A DNA stretch of 6,181 bases from Anaerolineae bacterium (GCA_025062175.1 JANXAX010000160.1:1-6181), one strand, 5' to 3'; shown: positions 1 to 5,563, counted from the first letter of the stretch. The notes: generated by a model from the sequence alone, not told the origin. Numbers and translations are program-made.

Positions 1-423
1 GCCGCGCCACGCATCTTTGGAGGGTTGCATCTTTTCCCGCCGTTGGAGGTGGATATGGCGGCCTATCCGCCCGAGGAAGGGGGTGTCTATACCGGACGTA
101 TCAAGGTGGAACTGGTGCACGATTTTCACTATCTGTGTCCCGCGCCGCTCAGCCCCGAGCAGGTCGCCGAGCTCAACTGGCTGGCTGCCGCCACCTTTCG
201 AGTGACCGGCTGCCTGGATGTGGCGCGCGTGGACTTCCGGCTGGACGTCCATGATAACAACAAGCCTTATATCCTGGAGATCAACCCGTTGCCTGGTCTC
301 AACCCCCAATATTCCGACCTGTGTATTGAAGCCGCCGCCGATGGGTGGCGCTATGAGGAGCTGGTGAATCGCATCCTGGACGAGGCCGTCCGACGTTATG
401 GCCTGGATCAGAAATGGAGGTGA
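1..423 (+). CDS. D-Ala-D-Ala ligase-like ATP-grasp protein, 3' part only
   Basis: The reading frame is open from the first base of the window to the TGA at 421-423, so this is the C-terminal 140 residues of a longer protein; the real start lies upstream. The in-frame TTG at 25 is probably internal. The C-terminal ATP-grasp signature is clear: ARVDFRLD (about nt 223-246), then YILEINPLPGL (about nt 268-300). Its Glu (277-279) and Asn (283-285) are the usual magnesium ligands of D-alanine--D-alanine ligases, and NPLPGL is the typical D-Ala-D-Ala-ligase loop. Members of this superfamily join a carboxylate to an amine through an acyl phosphate made from ATP, in the cytoplasm. Whether the substrate is D-alanine or another amino acid cannot be told from this fragment. 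A second, different ATP-grasp gene follows after 8 nt, so the two are almost certainly co-transcribed. Confidence 0.87.
   Translation, partial: AAPRIFGGLHLFPPLEVDMAAYPPEEGGVYTGRIKVELVHDFHYLCPAPLSPEQVAELNWLAAATFRVTGCLDVARVDFRLDVHDNNKPYILEINPLPGLNPQYSDLCIEAAADGWRYEELVNRILDEAVRRYGLDQKWR
416..423 (+). promoter_or_regulatory. Shine-Dalgarno GGAGGTGA that fixes the start of the second ATP-grasp gene
   Basis: GGAGGTGA overlaps the last codons and stop of the upstream gene and sits 8 nt before the ATG at 432. An earlier in-frame ATG at 414 lies at the front edge of this site and has no site of its own. The start at 432 is therefore preferred, which removes the apparent 10-nt gene overlap. Confidence 0.75.
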
Positions 424-431
424 CAGCCCGA

Positions 432-1559
432 ATGCGCGCAGATGATCAGGAGCCGCCCGGTGTCGTGGTGCTATACAATCATAGCACGCAGTTGTTGAAG
501 GGGGAGCCACGCGATTTGATCGCCGACCAAGAGGTGGTGCAATGTGCCCACGCGGTTGCAGCGGCGTTACAATACAAGGGCTACCGCACCGCTCTGGTGC
601 CAATCGCACCCGCCGGAGGCATCTGCGAGGATGCCGTGCTCGCGTCATGTCTTTCCGCCAACCCGGTGACTCGAGCCTCGGTGGAGGTGGAAGTGGCGTT
701 GATCCCCTATCCTCCCACCGAGTGGGTGGTGTTCAACTTGGGCGAAGGGCTGGAGGGCAGGTTGTTCGAGGATGCCCGTATCGCGTGGGCGCTCGAGGCG
801 ATGGGCTATCGCTTCACCGGCTGCGCCGGCGATGCGATCAGTCGTTCCCTGAACAAGGCACGCGCCAAGCAGCTCCTGGTCCAGCACGGTGTCGCCACAC
901 CTCCTTGGAAAGTGTTCCGACACCCGGATGAGGTCACGCGCAGTGCACTCGAGGGCGTCCGATTTCCGGTGATCGTCAAACCTGTGGCCGAGGACGCCAG
1001 CCTGGGCATCGGCCCAGAGGCGGTGGTGGCGGATGTGCGGGCAACACGCGACCGTGTCGCTTACATTGTGGAAACATATCGTCAGGCGGCGCTGGTGGAG
1101 CAGTTCATCGACGGGCGGGAGTTCAACGTGGCCCTGTGGGGCGACCCGGTCGAGGTGCTGCCGTTGGCCGAGGTGGACTTCAGCGCTTTCGCCAACCCGC
1201 GCGAGCGCATCGTCTCCTTCGCGGCTAAATGGGAACAGGATTCTTTCGAATACTGGCACACCCCGGTGCAATGTCCAGCCCGGGTGGACGAGCCGCTGGC
1301 GGGGCGCATCGTGCAAACCGCGCGACGGAGCTGGGAGACCATCGGCTGCCGCGGTTATGCCCGCGTCGATATGCGCATCGGCCCTGACGAAGTGCCCCTC
1401 GTAGTGGAGGTAAATTGCAATCCGGATCTATCCCCCGATGCTGGATTCTACCGTGCAGCCCGGGCGGCCGGATATAGCTACGCGGATATGATCGAGCACA
1501 TCTTGCTCCTCGCCCTCGAGGCAGACAGCGCGGCGCCGAATCCGCGCAGCCCCACCTGA
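432..1559 (+). CDS. D-Ala-D-Ala ligase-like ATP-grasp protein
   Basis: A complete 375-residue protein, counting from the ATG at 432. The order of motifs fits the D-alanine--D-alanine ligase-like ATP-grasp superfamily. An N-terminal Rossmann-like part begins VVVLYNHS. It is followed by VFNLGEGLEG and GYRFTGC, then SLNKARAKQLL with GVATPPW. The ATP-binding part has FPVIVKPVAEDASLGI (K183) and VEQFIDGREFNV (E230). The C-terminal metal site is VVEVNCNPDLS (E326, N328). All expected metal and nucleotide residues appear present, so an active ATP-dependent carboxylate-amine ligase is likely. The loop after the metal site reads CNPDLS rather than NPLPGL of its neighbour, and the protein is longer than classic Ddl (about 300-350 aa), so the two probably differ in substrate. 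The substrate is unknown; peptidoglycan precursor or small peptide synthesis are both possible. Confidence 0.88.
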   Translation: MRADDQEPPGVVVLYNHSTQLLKGEPRDLIADQEVVQCAHAVAAALQYKGYRTALVPIAPAGGICEDAVLASCLSANPVTRASVEVEVALIPYPPTEWVVFNLGEGLEGRLFEDARIAWALEAMGYRFTGCAGDAISRSLNKARAKQLLVQHGVATPPWKVFRHPDEVTRSALEGVRFPVIVKPVAEDASLGIGPEAVVADVRATRDRVAYIVETYRQAALVEQFIDGREFNVALWGDPVEVLPLAEVDFSAFANPRERIVSFAAKWEQDSFEYWHTPVQCPARVDEPLAGRIVQTARRSWETIGCRGYARVDMRIGPDEVPLVVEVNCNPDLSPDAGFYRAARAAGYSYADMIEHILLLALEADSAAPNPRSPT

Positions 1560-1749
1560 AGAGAGGGCATCGCTCTGGAGAGCGTCTCCAGAGAGGTTGA
1601 AGATGCGAGATCCTCCTGGGCGGCCGCCTTCGGCGGACACGCAATGACGATGCGGCCGTGGGCGACGGGGTGTCGCAGTTCCGGCGCACAAGACGCCGGA
1701 TGGCATCGCGGTTTCGGATGTCCCGATTGTAGCATCGCACGGGGTGTTG
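1560..1749. other. Intergenic region with several stem-loops
   Basis: This is the largest gap in the plus-strand gene run, and no convincing ORF crosses it. Besides the hairpin annotated at 1573-1593 it holds CCGCC/GGCGG around TTC (1624-1636), GCGAC/GTCGC around a 5-nt loop (1662-1676) and TCCGGCG/CGCCGGA around a 7-nt loop (1680-1700). GCATC at 1567-1571 can also pair with GATGC at 1602-1606 and enclose the first hairpin. No clear -35/-10 pair was found. It probably ends the ATP-grasp transcript and may contain the leader of the kinase operon. Confidence 0.5.
1573..1593 (+). terminator. Perfect 9-bp hairpin downstream of the ATP-grasp gene
   Basis: CTCTGGAGA and TCTCCAGAG are exact inverted copies around a GCG loop, beginning 13 nt after the stop at 1559. 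There is no T-tract afterwards, so this is not a textbook intrinsic terminator. It may be a U-less terminator or a 3'-end stabilising stem. The stem is symmetric, so the strand is inferred from position. Confidence 0.4.
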
Positions 1750-2316
1750 ATGAGCGCGATTACGGTATCGCGGCAGGTCGGCAGCCGCGGCGATGAGCTG
1801 GCAGCTTTGGTGGCGCAGCGACTCGGCTGGCGGCTGGTCGGTCGGGAGCTGATCAATCAAGCGGCACGGGAGGCCGGCGTGCCCGAAGTGGCGCTGGCCG
1901 AAATGGACGAGCTACGGCTTCTCGACATCCGTCCCTCGACGCGCGATTGGCGCGCCTATCAGCTGCAGGTGGAGCGCATCATCCGCAACCTGGCCGATGA
2001 GGGCCGGGTGGTCATCGTCGGACGTGGTAGCCAGATCGTCCTGCGGGAACGTCCGGGCGTGCTGCATGTGCGCGTCGTGGCGCCGCTTGCGCAGTGTCTC
2101 GAGTGGTTGCAACAGGAACGCGGTTTGAGCCGGGAAGCAGCCATCGCCTATCTTGCCACCAGCTCGCGCACCCGGGCGCGGTACATCCGGCGCAGCTACC
2201 ACGTTGACGTGAATGACCCCGCTTTGTATCATCTGGTCGTCAACACTGGCCTGCTCGCATTGGAGCAGGCGGCCAATGTGATCATCCAGGCGTTGCGGGA
2301 AATCGGCGGCTTATGA
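1750..2316 (+). CDS. Cytidylate kinase-like family protein (Cytidylate_kin2 type)
   Basis: A 188-residue P-loop-fold protein, a typical length for the cytidylate-kinase-like family. Residues 4-18 (ITVSRQVGSRGDELA) match the family's SREYGSGGREIA-type nucleotide loop, followed by LAQRLG-like helix residues and RELI. VIVGRGSQIVL (about 88-98) and GVLHVRVVAP form the second core strand region. A basic lid (RTRARYIRR) and HVDVNDPALYHLVVNTG (about 151-167) complete the signature. Like its relatives it lacks the classic GK(S/T) lysine, so phosphate transfer from a nucleotide is a family-based inference and the true substrate is uncertain. ATG at 1750 gives the family's usual N-terminus; GTG at 1744 and TTG at 1747 are alternatives. 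The ribosome binding site is weak (GGGGTG at 1741-1746). It overlaps the next gene by ATGA and sits two genes before uridine kinase. Confidence 0.82.
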   Translation: MSAITVSRQVGSRGDELAALVAQRLGWRLVGRELINQAAREAGVPEVALAEMDELRLLDIRPSTRDWRAYQLQVERIIRNLADEGRVVIVGRGSQIVLRERPGVLHVRVVAPLAQCLEWLQQERGLSREAAIAYLATSSRTRARYIRRSYHVDVNDPALYHLVVNTGLLALEQAANVIIQALREIGGL

Positions 2317-2693
2317 CGCAACAGGACAGCTCCCACCGCAAGGTGGTCTTCTCGCATCCCAGCGAACGCGAGTTCGCCCGTATCTTGGACTTTTATCAGA
2401 TCCCCTGGGAGTATGAACCGAGGGCGTTTGCACTGGCCTGGGACGAAAATGGCAACGTCACCGAAGCCTTCACGCCCGATTTCTATCTGCCCGAGCAGGA
2501 TCTGTATATCGAGCTCACCACGATGGAACAACACCTCATCACCCGGAAACACCGCAAACTGCGGCGGCTGCGCGAGCTCTATCCAGACGTCAAGATCAAG
2601 CTCATCAACCGCCGGGCGTTTAAACAACTGATGCTCAAGTATGGGTTGGACGAAGAAGAGATCCCTATCGGCAGCATGGTTCCCAAGGAATGA
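2313..2693 (+). CDS. Small PD-(D/E)XK-like hypothetical protein
   Basis: A 126-residue soluble protein. Key stretches are FSHPSEREFARILDFYQIPWEYEP (about 13-36), FTPDFYLPEQDLYIELTT (53-70) and a basic run RKHRKLRRLRELYPDVKIKLI (78-98). Early Glu (E18/E20), D56 of PDF and E67 are arranged as in PD-(D/E)XK nuclease folds of the TnsA or Vsr-like type. The position of the catalytic lysine holds Thr (E67-L-T), so the lysine may have moved to K79 or K82, or the protein may be inactive or only bind nucleic acid. From memory, similar domains occur next to or fused with phosphoribosyltransferases in Chloroflexota and Actinomycetota; that needs a search. The ATGA overlap with the upstream kinase-like gene shows translational coupling, and udk follows after 48 nt. 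The role is unknown; a link to nucleotide metabolism is only contextual. Confidence 0.75.
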   Translation: MTQQDSSHRKVVFSHPSEREFARILDFYQIPWEYEPRAFALAWDENGNVTEAFTPDFYLPEQDLYIELTTMEQHLITRKHRKLRRLRELYPDVKIKLINRRAFKQLMLKYGLDEEEIPIGSMVPKE

Positions 2694-2731
2694 GCGCCCT
2701 CAGCCGGACGAGTGGGCGTATGGGCTGGGGC

Positions 2732-2736
2732 AGGAG
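2732..2736 (+). promoter_or_regulatory. Shine-Dalgarno AGGAG of the uridine kinase gene
   Basis: AGGAG lies 5 nt before the ATG at 2742. The in-frame ATG at 2712 has no comparable site and would add ten residues with no family counterpart. This site therefore favours the start at 2742. Confidence 0.7.
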
Positions 2737-2741
2737 TGGCG

Positions 2742-3374
2742 ATGAGACCGATCATCATCGGAGTGGCAGGTGGCACTGCTTCGGGCAAGAGCACGGTTGC
2801 CGAGGCGATCCTGCAGCGCGTCGGCCCGGAACATATCGCCTACATCCAGCACGACTCGTATTATCGCGATCTGAGCCACCTGCCGCTGGAAGAACGCGCC
2901 CGCATGAACTTCGACCATCCCGACGCGCTGGAGACCGAGCTGCTAGTAGCGCATCTGCGCCAGCTGCAGGCTGGGCAGCCGGTCGAAGTGCCGATTTACG
3001 ACTTCGCCACCTACACGCGCACCGGATGCACCCGCCGCGTCGAACCGCGCCGCGTTGTGTTGGTGGAGGGCATCCTGATCTTCGTGGACAAGCAGCTGCG
3101 CGACATGATGGACATCAAGCTCTACGTGGACACCGACGCGGACATGCGCTTCATCCGGCGGTTACAGCGCGATATGCGCGAACGGGGACGCACCCTGGAA
3201 TCGGTCATCCAGCAATACTTAGAGACGGTGCGCCCGATGCACCTGGAGTTCGTCGAGCCGAGCAAGCGCTACGCGGACATCATCATCCCTGCGGGCGGCT
3301 TCAACGAAACCGCCATCGAGATGCTCGTGGCGCGCATCCAAAAGCTGCTGGGCGAAGAAGCGGGAACCGCATGA
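2742..3374 (+). CDS. udk: Uridine kinase
   Basis: A 210-residue protein, the normal length for bacterial uridine (uridine/cytidine) kinase. It phosphorylates uridine or cytidine to UMP or CMP in pyrimidine salvage in the cytoplasm. The sequence shows a full P-loop GVAGGTASGKST (7-18), the substrate loop HDSYYRD (37-43, with the expected catalytic D38), NFDHPDA (56-62), PIYDFATYTRTG (84-95) and VLVEGIL (106-112). The lid follows as a DADMRFIRRLQRDMRERGR segment, and FVEPSKRYADIIIPAGG sits near the end. No key residue is missing. The start at 2742 is set by the AGGAG site and by the family N-terminus. The gene lies 48 nt after the PD-(D/E)XK-like gene and 22 nt before the glycosyltransferase. 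Pairing with the cytidylate-kinase-like gene upstream hints at a pyrimidine salvage theme. Confidence 0.95.
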   Translation: MRPIIIGVAGGTASGKSTVAEAILQRVGPEHIAYIQHDSYYRDLSHLPLEERARMNFDHPDALETELLVAHLRQLQAGQPVEVPIYDFATYTRTGCTRRVEPRRVVLVEGILIFVDKQLRDMMDIKLYVDTDADMRFIRRLQRDMRERGRTLESVIQQYLETVRPMHLEFVEPSKRYADIIIPAGGFNETAIEMLVARIQKLLGEEAGTA

Positions 3375-3396
3375 CGACGCTGAGGCGAGGAGTTCT

Positions 3397-4518
3397 GTGC
3401 GCATCCTGATCAGCACGGAGGTCTTTCCCCCGCAGTTGGGAGACGCGGTGGCATATGTCCCGGCGGTCGCCCAAGCGTTGGCGGGACGCGGTCACCAAGT
3501 GCGTGTCGTCACGCCCGTCTCCGACAAGTCGGCCACGGCGCTCGACCAGCGCTATCCGTTTCAGGTGGAACGCCTCGACCTGGGCCGTTTCTGGCACTGG
3601 AGGGTGCGCCTGTTCCTGCAGCTGCGCTGGGCCGAGGTGGTGTTCGTCAACGGGCTGCTGGCCGAGGTGAGCGCGCTCAACCGCCTGTTGCGTCGCCCCA
3701 CCGTCGGCCGCGTGACCACTGATAGCGTGTGGGAGTACGTCGTCGACCAGGGATGGACGCGCGATGACTGCGCCACCTTCCAGCGCAGGCGCTATCATCG
3801 CGCCATCGAGCGCTTCCGCCGTTGGCGCAACCAGACGCTGCGGCGCATGCAGGCGCTCCTGGTGCCATGTCAGTCCCTTGGGGCGCTGGTGAGGAGCTGG
3901 GGGGTGTCCCCAGAGCGCGTCCGGGTGCTGCCGGATGCGTTCATCCCCAGCGCGGAAGCGGCGGTGCCATGGCCTGGACCGGACACACCGCTGCGCTTGA
4001 TCACCCTGGGACGTCTCAGCGCGTGGCAGGGGGTGGACGAGCTGCTCGCCGTGCTGATCGCCTGGGACGACGTGGGACTGCTGGTCGTCGGCGACGGCCC
4101 GCAGCGCGCTGCGCTGGAACAGCTGGCCCGACGATTGCGGTTGGAGCAGCGCGTCAGGTTCGTCGGCTGGCCGGAGCGTGCCACCTGGCTGGGGTGGATG
4201 CGCGGCGCAGACCTGTGTGTCTTGAACGCGCGCCATCCGGGTACCCCGCCGGGGTTGTTGGATGCATGGGCGGTGGGGGTGCCGGTGCTGGCAGCGGCAT
4301 CCGGTGGCGTCGTCGAGCGGATCCGCGACGGAATCAACGGACGGCTTGTGCCGCTCGGCGACCGGGCGGCCCTGCGGGACGCGCTGCGCGCCCTGCTCGA
4401 CGACCCTCTGGCGCGGGCCTCCTTGCGTGCCGGAGGATTGCTCAGCGCGCGCCAGGAAGCAGCCTTCGATACCATGATAGAACGCCTTGTCGGGCTGCTC
4501 GAAGAGGTAGCCCGCTGA
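3397..4518 (+). CDS. Glycosyltransferase, GT4-like (GT-B fold)
   Basis: A 373-residue protein starting at GTG 3397; AGGAG at 3388-3392 lies 4 nt upstream, and the N-terminus MRILISTEVFPPQLGDAVAY is typical for GT4 enzymes. The N-terminal Rossmann domain would bind the acceptor. The C-terminal domain has LRLITLGRLSAWQGVDELL, LLVVGDGPQRAALE, RVRFVGW, ADLCVLNARHPGTPPGLLDAWAVGVPVLAA and GINGRLVPLGD, in the usual order for nucleotide-sugar-binding GT4 domains. The acidic EX7E pair is altered: the positions are P281 and D289 instead of two Glu. The middle part (about 120-160) is rich in Arg and Trp, which may reflect membrane or lipid-acceptor contact. No membrane helix or signal peptide is seen. 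It probably transfers a sugar to a lipid or polysaccharide acceptor; donor and acceptor are unknown. It is the last plus-strand gene and appears to share the udk operon. Confidence 0.85.
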   Translation: MRILISTEVFPPQLGDAVAYVPAVAQALAGRGHQVRVVTPVSDKSATALDQRYPFQVERLDLGRFWHWRVRLFLQLRWAEVVFVNGLLAEVSALNRLLRRPTVGRVTTDSVWEYVVDQGWTRDDCATFQRRRYHRAIERFRRWRNQTLRRMQALLVPCQSLGALVRSWGVSPERVRVLPDAFIPSAEAAVPWPGPDTPLRLITLGRLSAWQGVDELLAVLIAWDDVGLLVVGDGPQRAALEQLARRLRLEQRVRFVGWPERATWLGWMRGADLCVLNARHPGTPPGLLDAWAVGVPVLAAASGGVVERIRDGINGRLVPLGDRAALRDALRALLDDPLARASLRAGGLLSARQEAAFDTMIERLVGLLEEVAR

Positions 4519-4591
4519 GCGTCGCCCCCAGCAGCATATGAAAGCACCATCGGGCCGCTGTGCGAAGGGGGTCAACCTGCGCCGCTTGTCA

Positions 4592-4624
4592 GGCGATCGG
4601 CCGGTCGCCCCATGAGCCGGTTTT
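4592..4624 (+). terminator. Candidate terminator of the plus-strand operon
   Basis: GGCGATC and GGTCGCC fold into a 7-bp stem around a GGCC loop (4592-4609), followed by TTTT at 4621-4624. One pair is U-G in plus-strand RNA but would be C-A in minus-strand RNA, which favours plus-strand use. The T run is 11 nt from the stem, further than in classic intrinsic terminators. Confidence 0.3.
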
Positions 4625-4665
4625 CCTCCCCCGCCGGCGGGCTCAGAATTCCTCACAAAGGAAAC

Positions 4666-4709
4666 TCAAGAAAAAGTGGCAGGGTACGTGTACGTGTGCG
4701 CTACCTGCC
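4666..4709 (-). terminator. Candidate intrinsic terminator for minus-strand transcription
   Basis: Read on the minus strand, GGCAGG (4704-4709) pairs with CCTGCC (4678-4683), extended by TA/TA across a one-base bulge. It is followed by ACTTTTTCTT (complement of 4668-4677). The loop is long and carries the repeated GTACGTG-type sequence. It could stop transcripts coming leftward from the repeat region. Confidence 0.35.
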
Positions 4710-4781
4710 GGACAAGTTGGTGGCAGAAGGCATGCCGGCCGGACGCGCCCCCCGCTGCCAGCCCTCTGTAGGTCGTCGCGT

Positions 4782-4816
4782 CATCCACCTCCGATCTAAA
4801 AGCATCCACCTCTGAT
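4782..4816. repeat. Short tandem direct repeat
   Basis: A 14-bp unit CATCCACCTCCGAT at 4782-4795 recurs at 4803-4816 with one change, at a 21-bp period. The core CATCCACC also occurs inverted at 4958-4965. The 21-bp period is two helical turns, so paired protein binding is conceivable. No function is known. Confidence 0.45.
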
Positions 4817-4907
4817 GGCCTCAGTACGATGGAGATGCCTCCGCAGAGCTGCTCATCGGCTTGGGCACAGCTATAGTAGGAGCATAACATGCCGTGCCCC
4901 TACGACG

Positions 4908-4944
4908 ATTGCCGTGCCCCACAGCGCGTCCTGCCTATTCCCGA
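4908..4944 (-). repeat. Possible strongly decayed CRISPR repeat copy
   Basis: Ungapped comparison with the 37-bp array repeat gives 22 of 37 identities, including GCCCC and CTATTC blocks at the right relative distance. It shares three changes with the better-preserved diverged copy at 4992-5028 (repeat positions 7, 26 and 34). The 47 nt between the two lie inside the array's spacer range of 39-49. The match alone is weak; the spacing is what makes it notable. Confidence 0.3.
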
Positions 4945-4972
4945 TGTACGATGCAGGGGTGGATGATTGCCC

Positions 4973-5230
4973 CTAGATTATCCACACTATTGTCGTAGTA
5001 CTCCGGAGGGCTTCTCGTCTATCCCAACGCAGGTCAGCGTCGGTGAAGTGGAATGTGGTGGCGTCATAGGCCGCTGGGATGCGCGTGGCCTGTCGCTCAA
5101 CCGCTTGGCGCGGTGGTCGTGGACGGTCTGGGATGTGGACAACGATCGCACGGCCGTTGGTGGTGCGGAGGGCGATGCGATCGCCCGCTGGGAAGACGCG
5201 AATAGGATAATGCGCTGCGATGGCGAGCAC
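4973..5230 (-). CDS. Doubtful small ORF running into the diverged repeat
   Basis: An 85-codon minus-strand frame from GTG 5230 to TAG 4973-4975. The frame is open back to about 5266 without an ATG. Residues such as LAIAAHYPIRVFPAGDRIALRTTNGRAIVVHIPDRP and TRIPAAYDATTFHFTDADL look protein-like, with alternating hydrophobic strands and mostly G/C third positions down to about 5029. The last 18 or so codons are simply the diverged CRISPR repeat (4992-5028) and adjacent sequence, so the natural C-terminus may have been lost. No Shine-Dalgarno site precedes the GTG, and the strong hairpin at 5283-5317 separates it from the upstream small genes. It could be a gene remnant, or a chance frame. No family is recognised. 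Confidence 0.25.
   Translation of the reverse strand: MLAIAAHYPIRVFPAGDRIALRTTNGRAIVVHIPDRPRPPRQAVERQATRIPAAYDATTFHFTDADLRWDRREALRSTTTIVWII
4992..5028 (-). repeat. Diverged orphan copy of the CRISPR repeat
   Basis: The stretch aligns without gaps to the full 37-bp repeat of the array starting at 5743, with 28 of 37 identities. It starts GTCGTA and retains GAGGGCTTC and TCTAT. Differences fall at repeat positions 7, 9, 11, 15, 24, 26, 32, 34 and 35; all but the one at position 35 are transitions. The changes weaken the central GCCC/GGGC stem and create a CTCCGGAG palindrome at 5001-5008. It lies 714 bp from the nearest array repeat. The strand given is the one inferred for the array. Confidence 0.85.
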
Positions 5231-5282
5231 GTGGCACGGGATGGCCGGTTTCGTCGTGTGTGTCCCTCACCGTGCTGTGGAG

Positions 5283-5317
5283 TCTCCGGGAGGGGCGTCG
5301 TCGCTCCCTCCCGGAGA
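5283..5317 (-). terminator. Large hairpin after the 65-aa gene
   Basis: TCTCCGGGAGGG (5283-5294) and its exact complement (5306-5317) make a 12-bp stem. Inside it GCG/CGC adds three pairs past a single bulged base, leaving a four-base loop. The stem begins 11 nt after the stop codon at 5329-5331 of the minus-strand gene. There is no T-tract, so it is terminator-like or 3'-protective, not a textbook intrinsic terminator. Confidence 0.6.
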
Positions 5318-5328
5318 TGGATTGTGGC

Positions 5329-5526
5329 TTACTCGTACCAGATGGGGTCGATGTCCGGCAAAGAGGACGCGTCCTCCTGCATGAACTCGCGCCCCTCCTC
5401 GCTGGGCGGCAGCGTGGGGTTGGGGTTGAGATGTCGCATCACCTCCTCGTACAGATCGCGCGGCATGGGCTCGAGCTTGCCGGTGAGGAGATTCTTAACC
5501 CAAACGATGTCGGATGTGTCCTCCAT
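5329..5526 (-). CDS. Small acidic hypothetical protein, 65 aa
   Basis: It starts at ATG (5524-5526 on the complement) and ends at TAA (5329-5331). AAAGGAG, the complement of 5535-5541, lies 8 nt before the ATG and is the best ribosome binding site in the right half of the window. The large hairpin 11 nt past the stop also supports a real gene. The protein begins MEDTSDIVWVKNLLTGKLEP, then PRDLYEEVMRHLNPNPTLPPSEE, and ends DIDPIWYE. It has about 15 acidic against 5 basic residues, no cysteine, no membrane segment and no signal peptide. The middle DLYEEVMRHL could be a helix and the proline-rich, acidic tail is probably disordered. It follows the ORF at 5564 by 37 nt on the same strand, so both may share a transcript, perhaps read through from the CRISPR array. 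No family is recognised. An antitoxin-like or inhibitor-like role is only a guess from size and charge. Confidence 0.7.
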   Translation of the reverse strand: MEDTSDIVWVKNLLTGKLEPMPRDLYEEVMRHLNPNPTLPPSEEGREFMQEDASSLPDIDPIWYE

Positions 5527-5534
5527 GTTTCTCG

Positions 5535-5541
5535 CTCCTTT
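5535..5541 (-). promoter_or_regulatory. Strong Shine-Dalgarno of the 65-aa gene
   Basis: The complement reads AAAGGAG, 8 nt before the ATG ending at 5526. It lies in a purine-rich stretch (AAAAGAAAGGAGCGAGAAAC) between the two small ORFs. Confidence 0.75.
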
Positions 5542-5563
5542 CTTTTGAGTGTATCGATGGGTT

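Larger units (their letters stand above)
4519..4907. other. Gene-poor region between the glycosyltransferase and the repeat-like elements
   Basis: Short frames exist on both strands (for example 4612-4815 plus and 4666-4890 minus). None has a good ribosome binding site, a recognisable motif or convincing codon use. The stretch holds two candidate terminators (listed separately), a 12-bp perfect palindrome CCCGCCGGCGGG (4630-4641), a short direct repeat (4782-4816) and the 11-mer TGCCGTGCCCC at 4890-4900, which recurs at 4910-4920. It looks like a convergent intergenic zone with eroded sequence. Confidence 0.5.

Noticed and set aside
3301..4656. A 451-codon open frame on the minus strand opposite udk and the glycosyltransferase
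   Set aside because: It is the complement of well-supported genes with clear motifs, its residues are low-complexity Arg/Gln/His-rich, and long antisense frames are usual in GC-rich DNA.
4612..4890. Short frames 4612-4815 (plus) and 4666-4890 (minus)
   Set aside because: Neither has a ribosome binding site at its start, and neither has a recognisable motif or the codon pattern of the neighbouring genes.
4978..4986. A perfect DnaA-box-like 9-mer TTATCCACA
   Set aside because: It is a single copy with no cluster, AT-rich unwinding region or dnaA/dnaN neighbours, so there is no support for an origin.
5063..5101. A further possible repeat relic starting GTCATA and ending GCTCAAC
   Set aside because: The ungapped match is poor, gaps are needed to align both ends, and the distance to the diverged repeat (34 nt) is outside the array's spacer range.
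4967..5548. A 193-codon plus-strand frame
   Set aside because: It crosses the diverged repeat and the large hairpin and lies opposite the 65-aa gene, which has much better start signals; no motif was seen.
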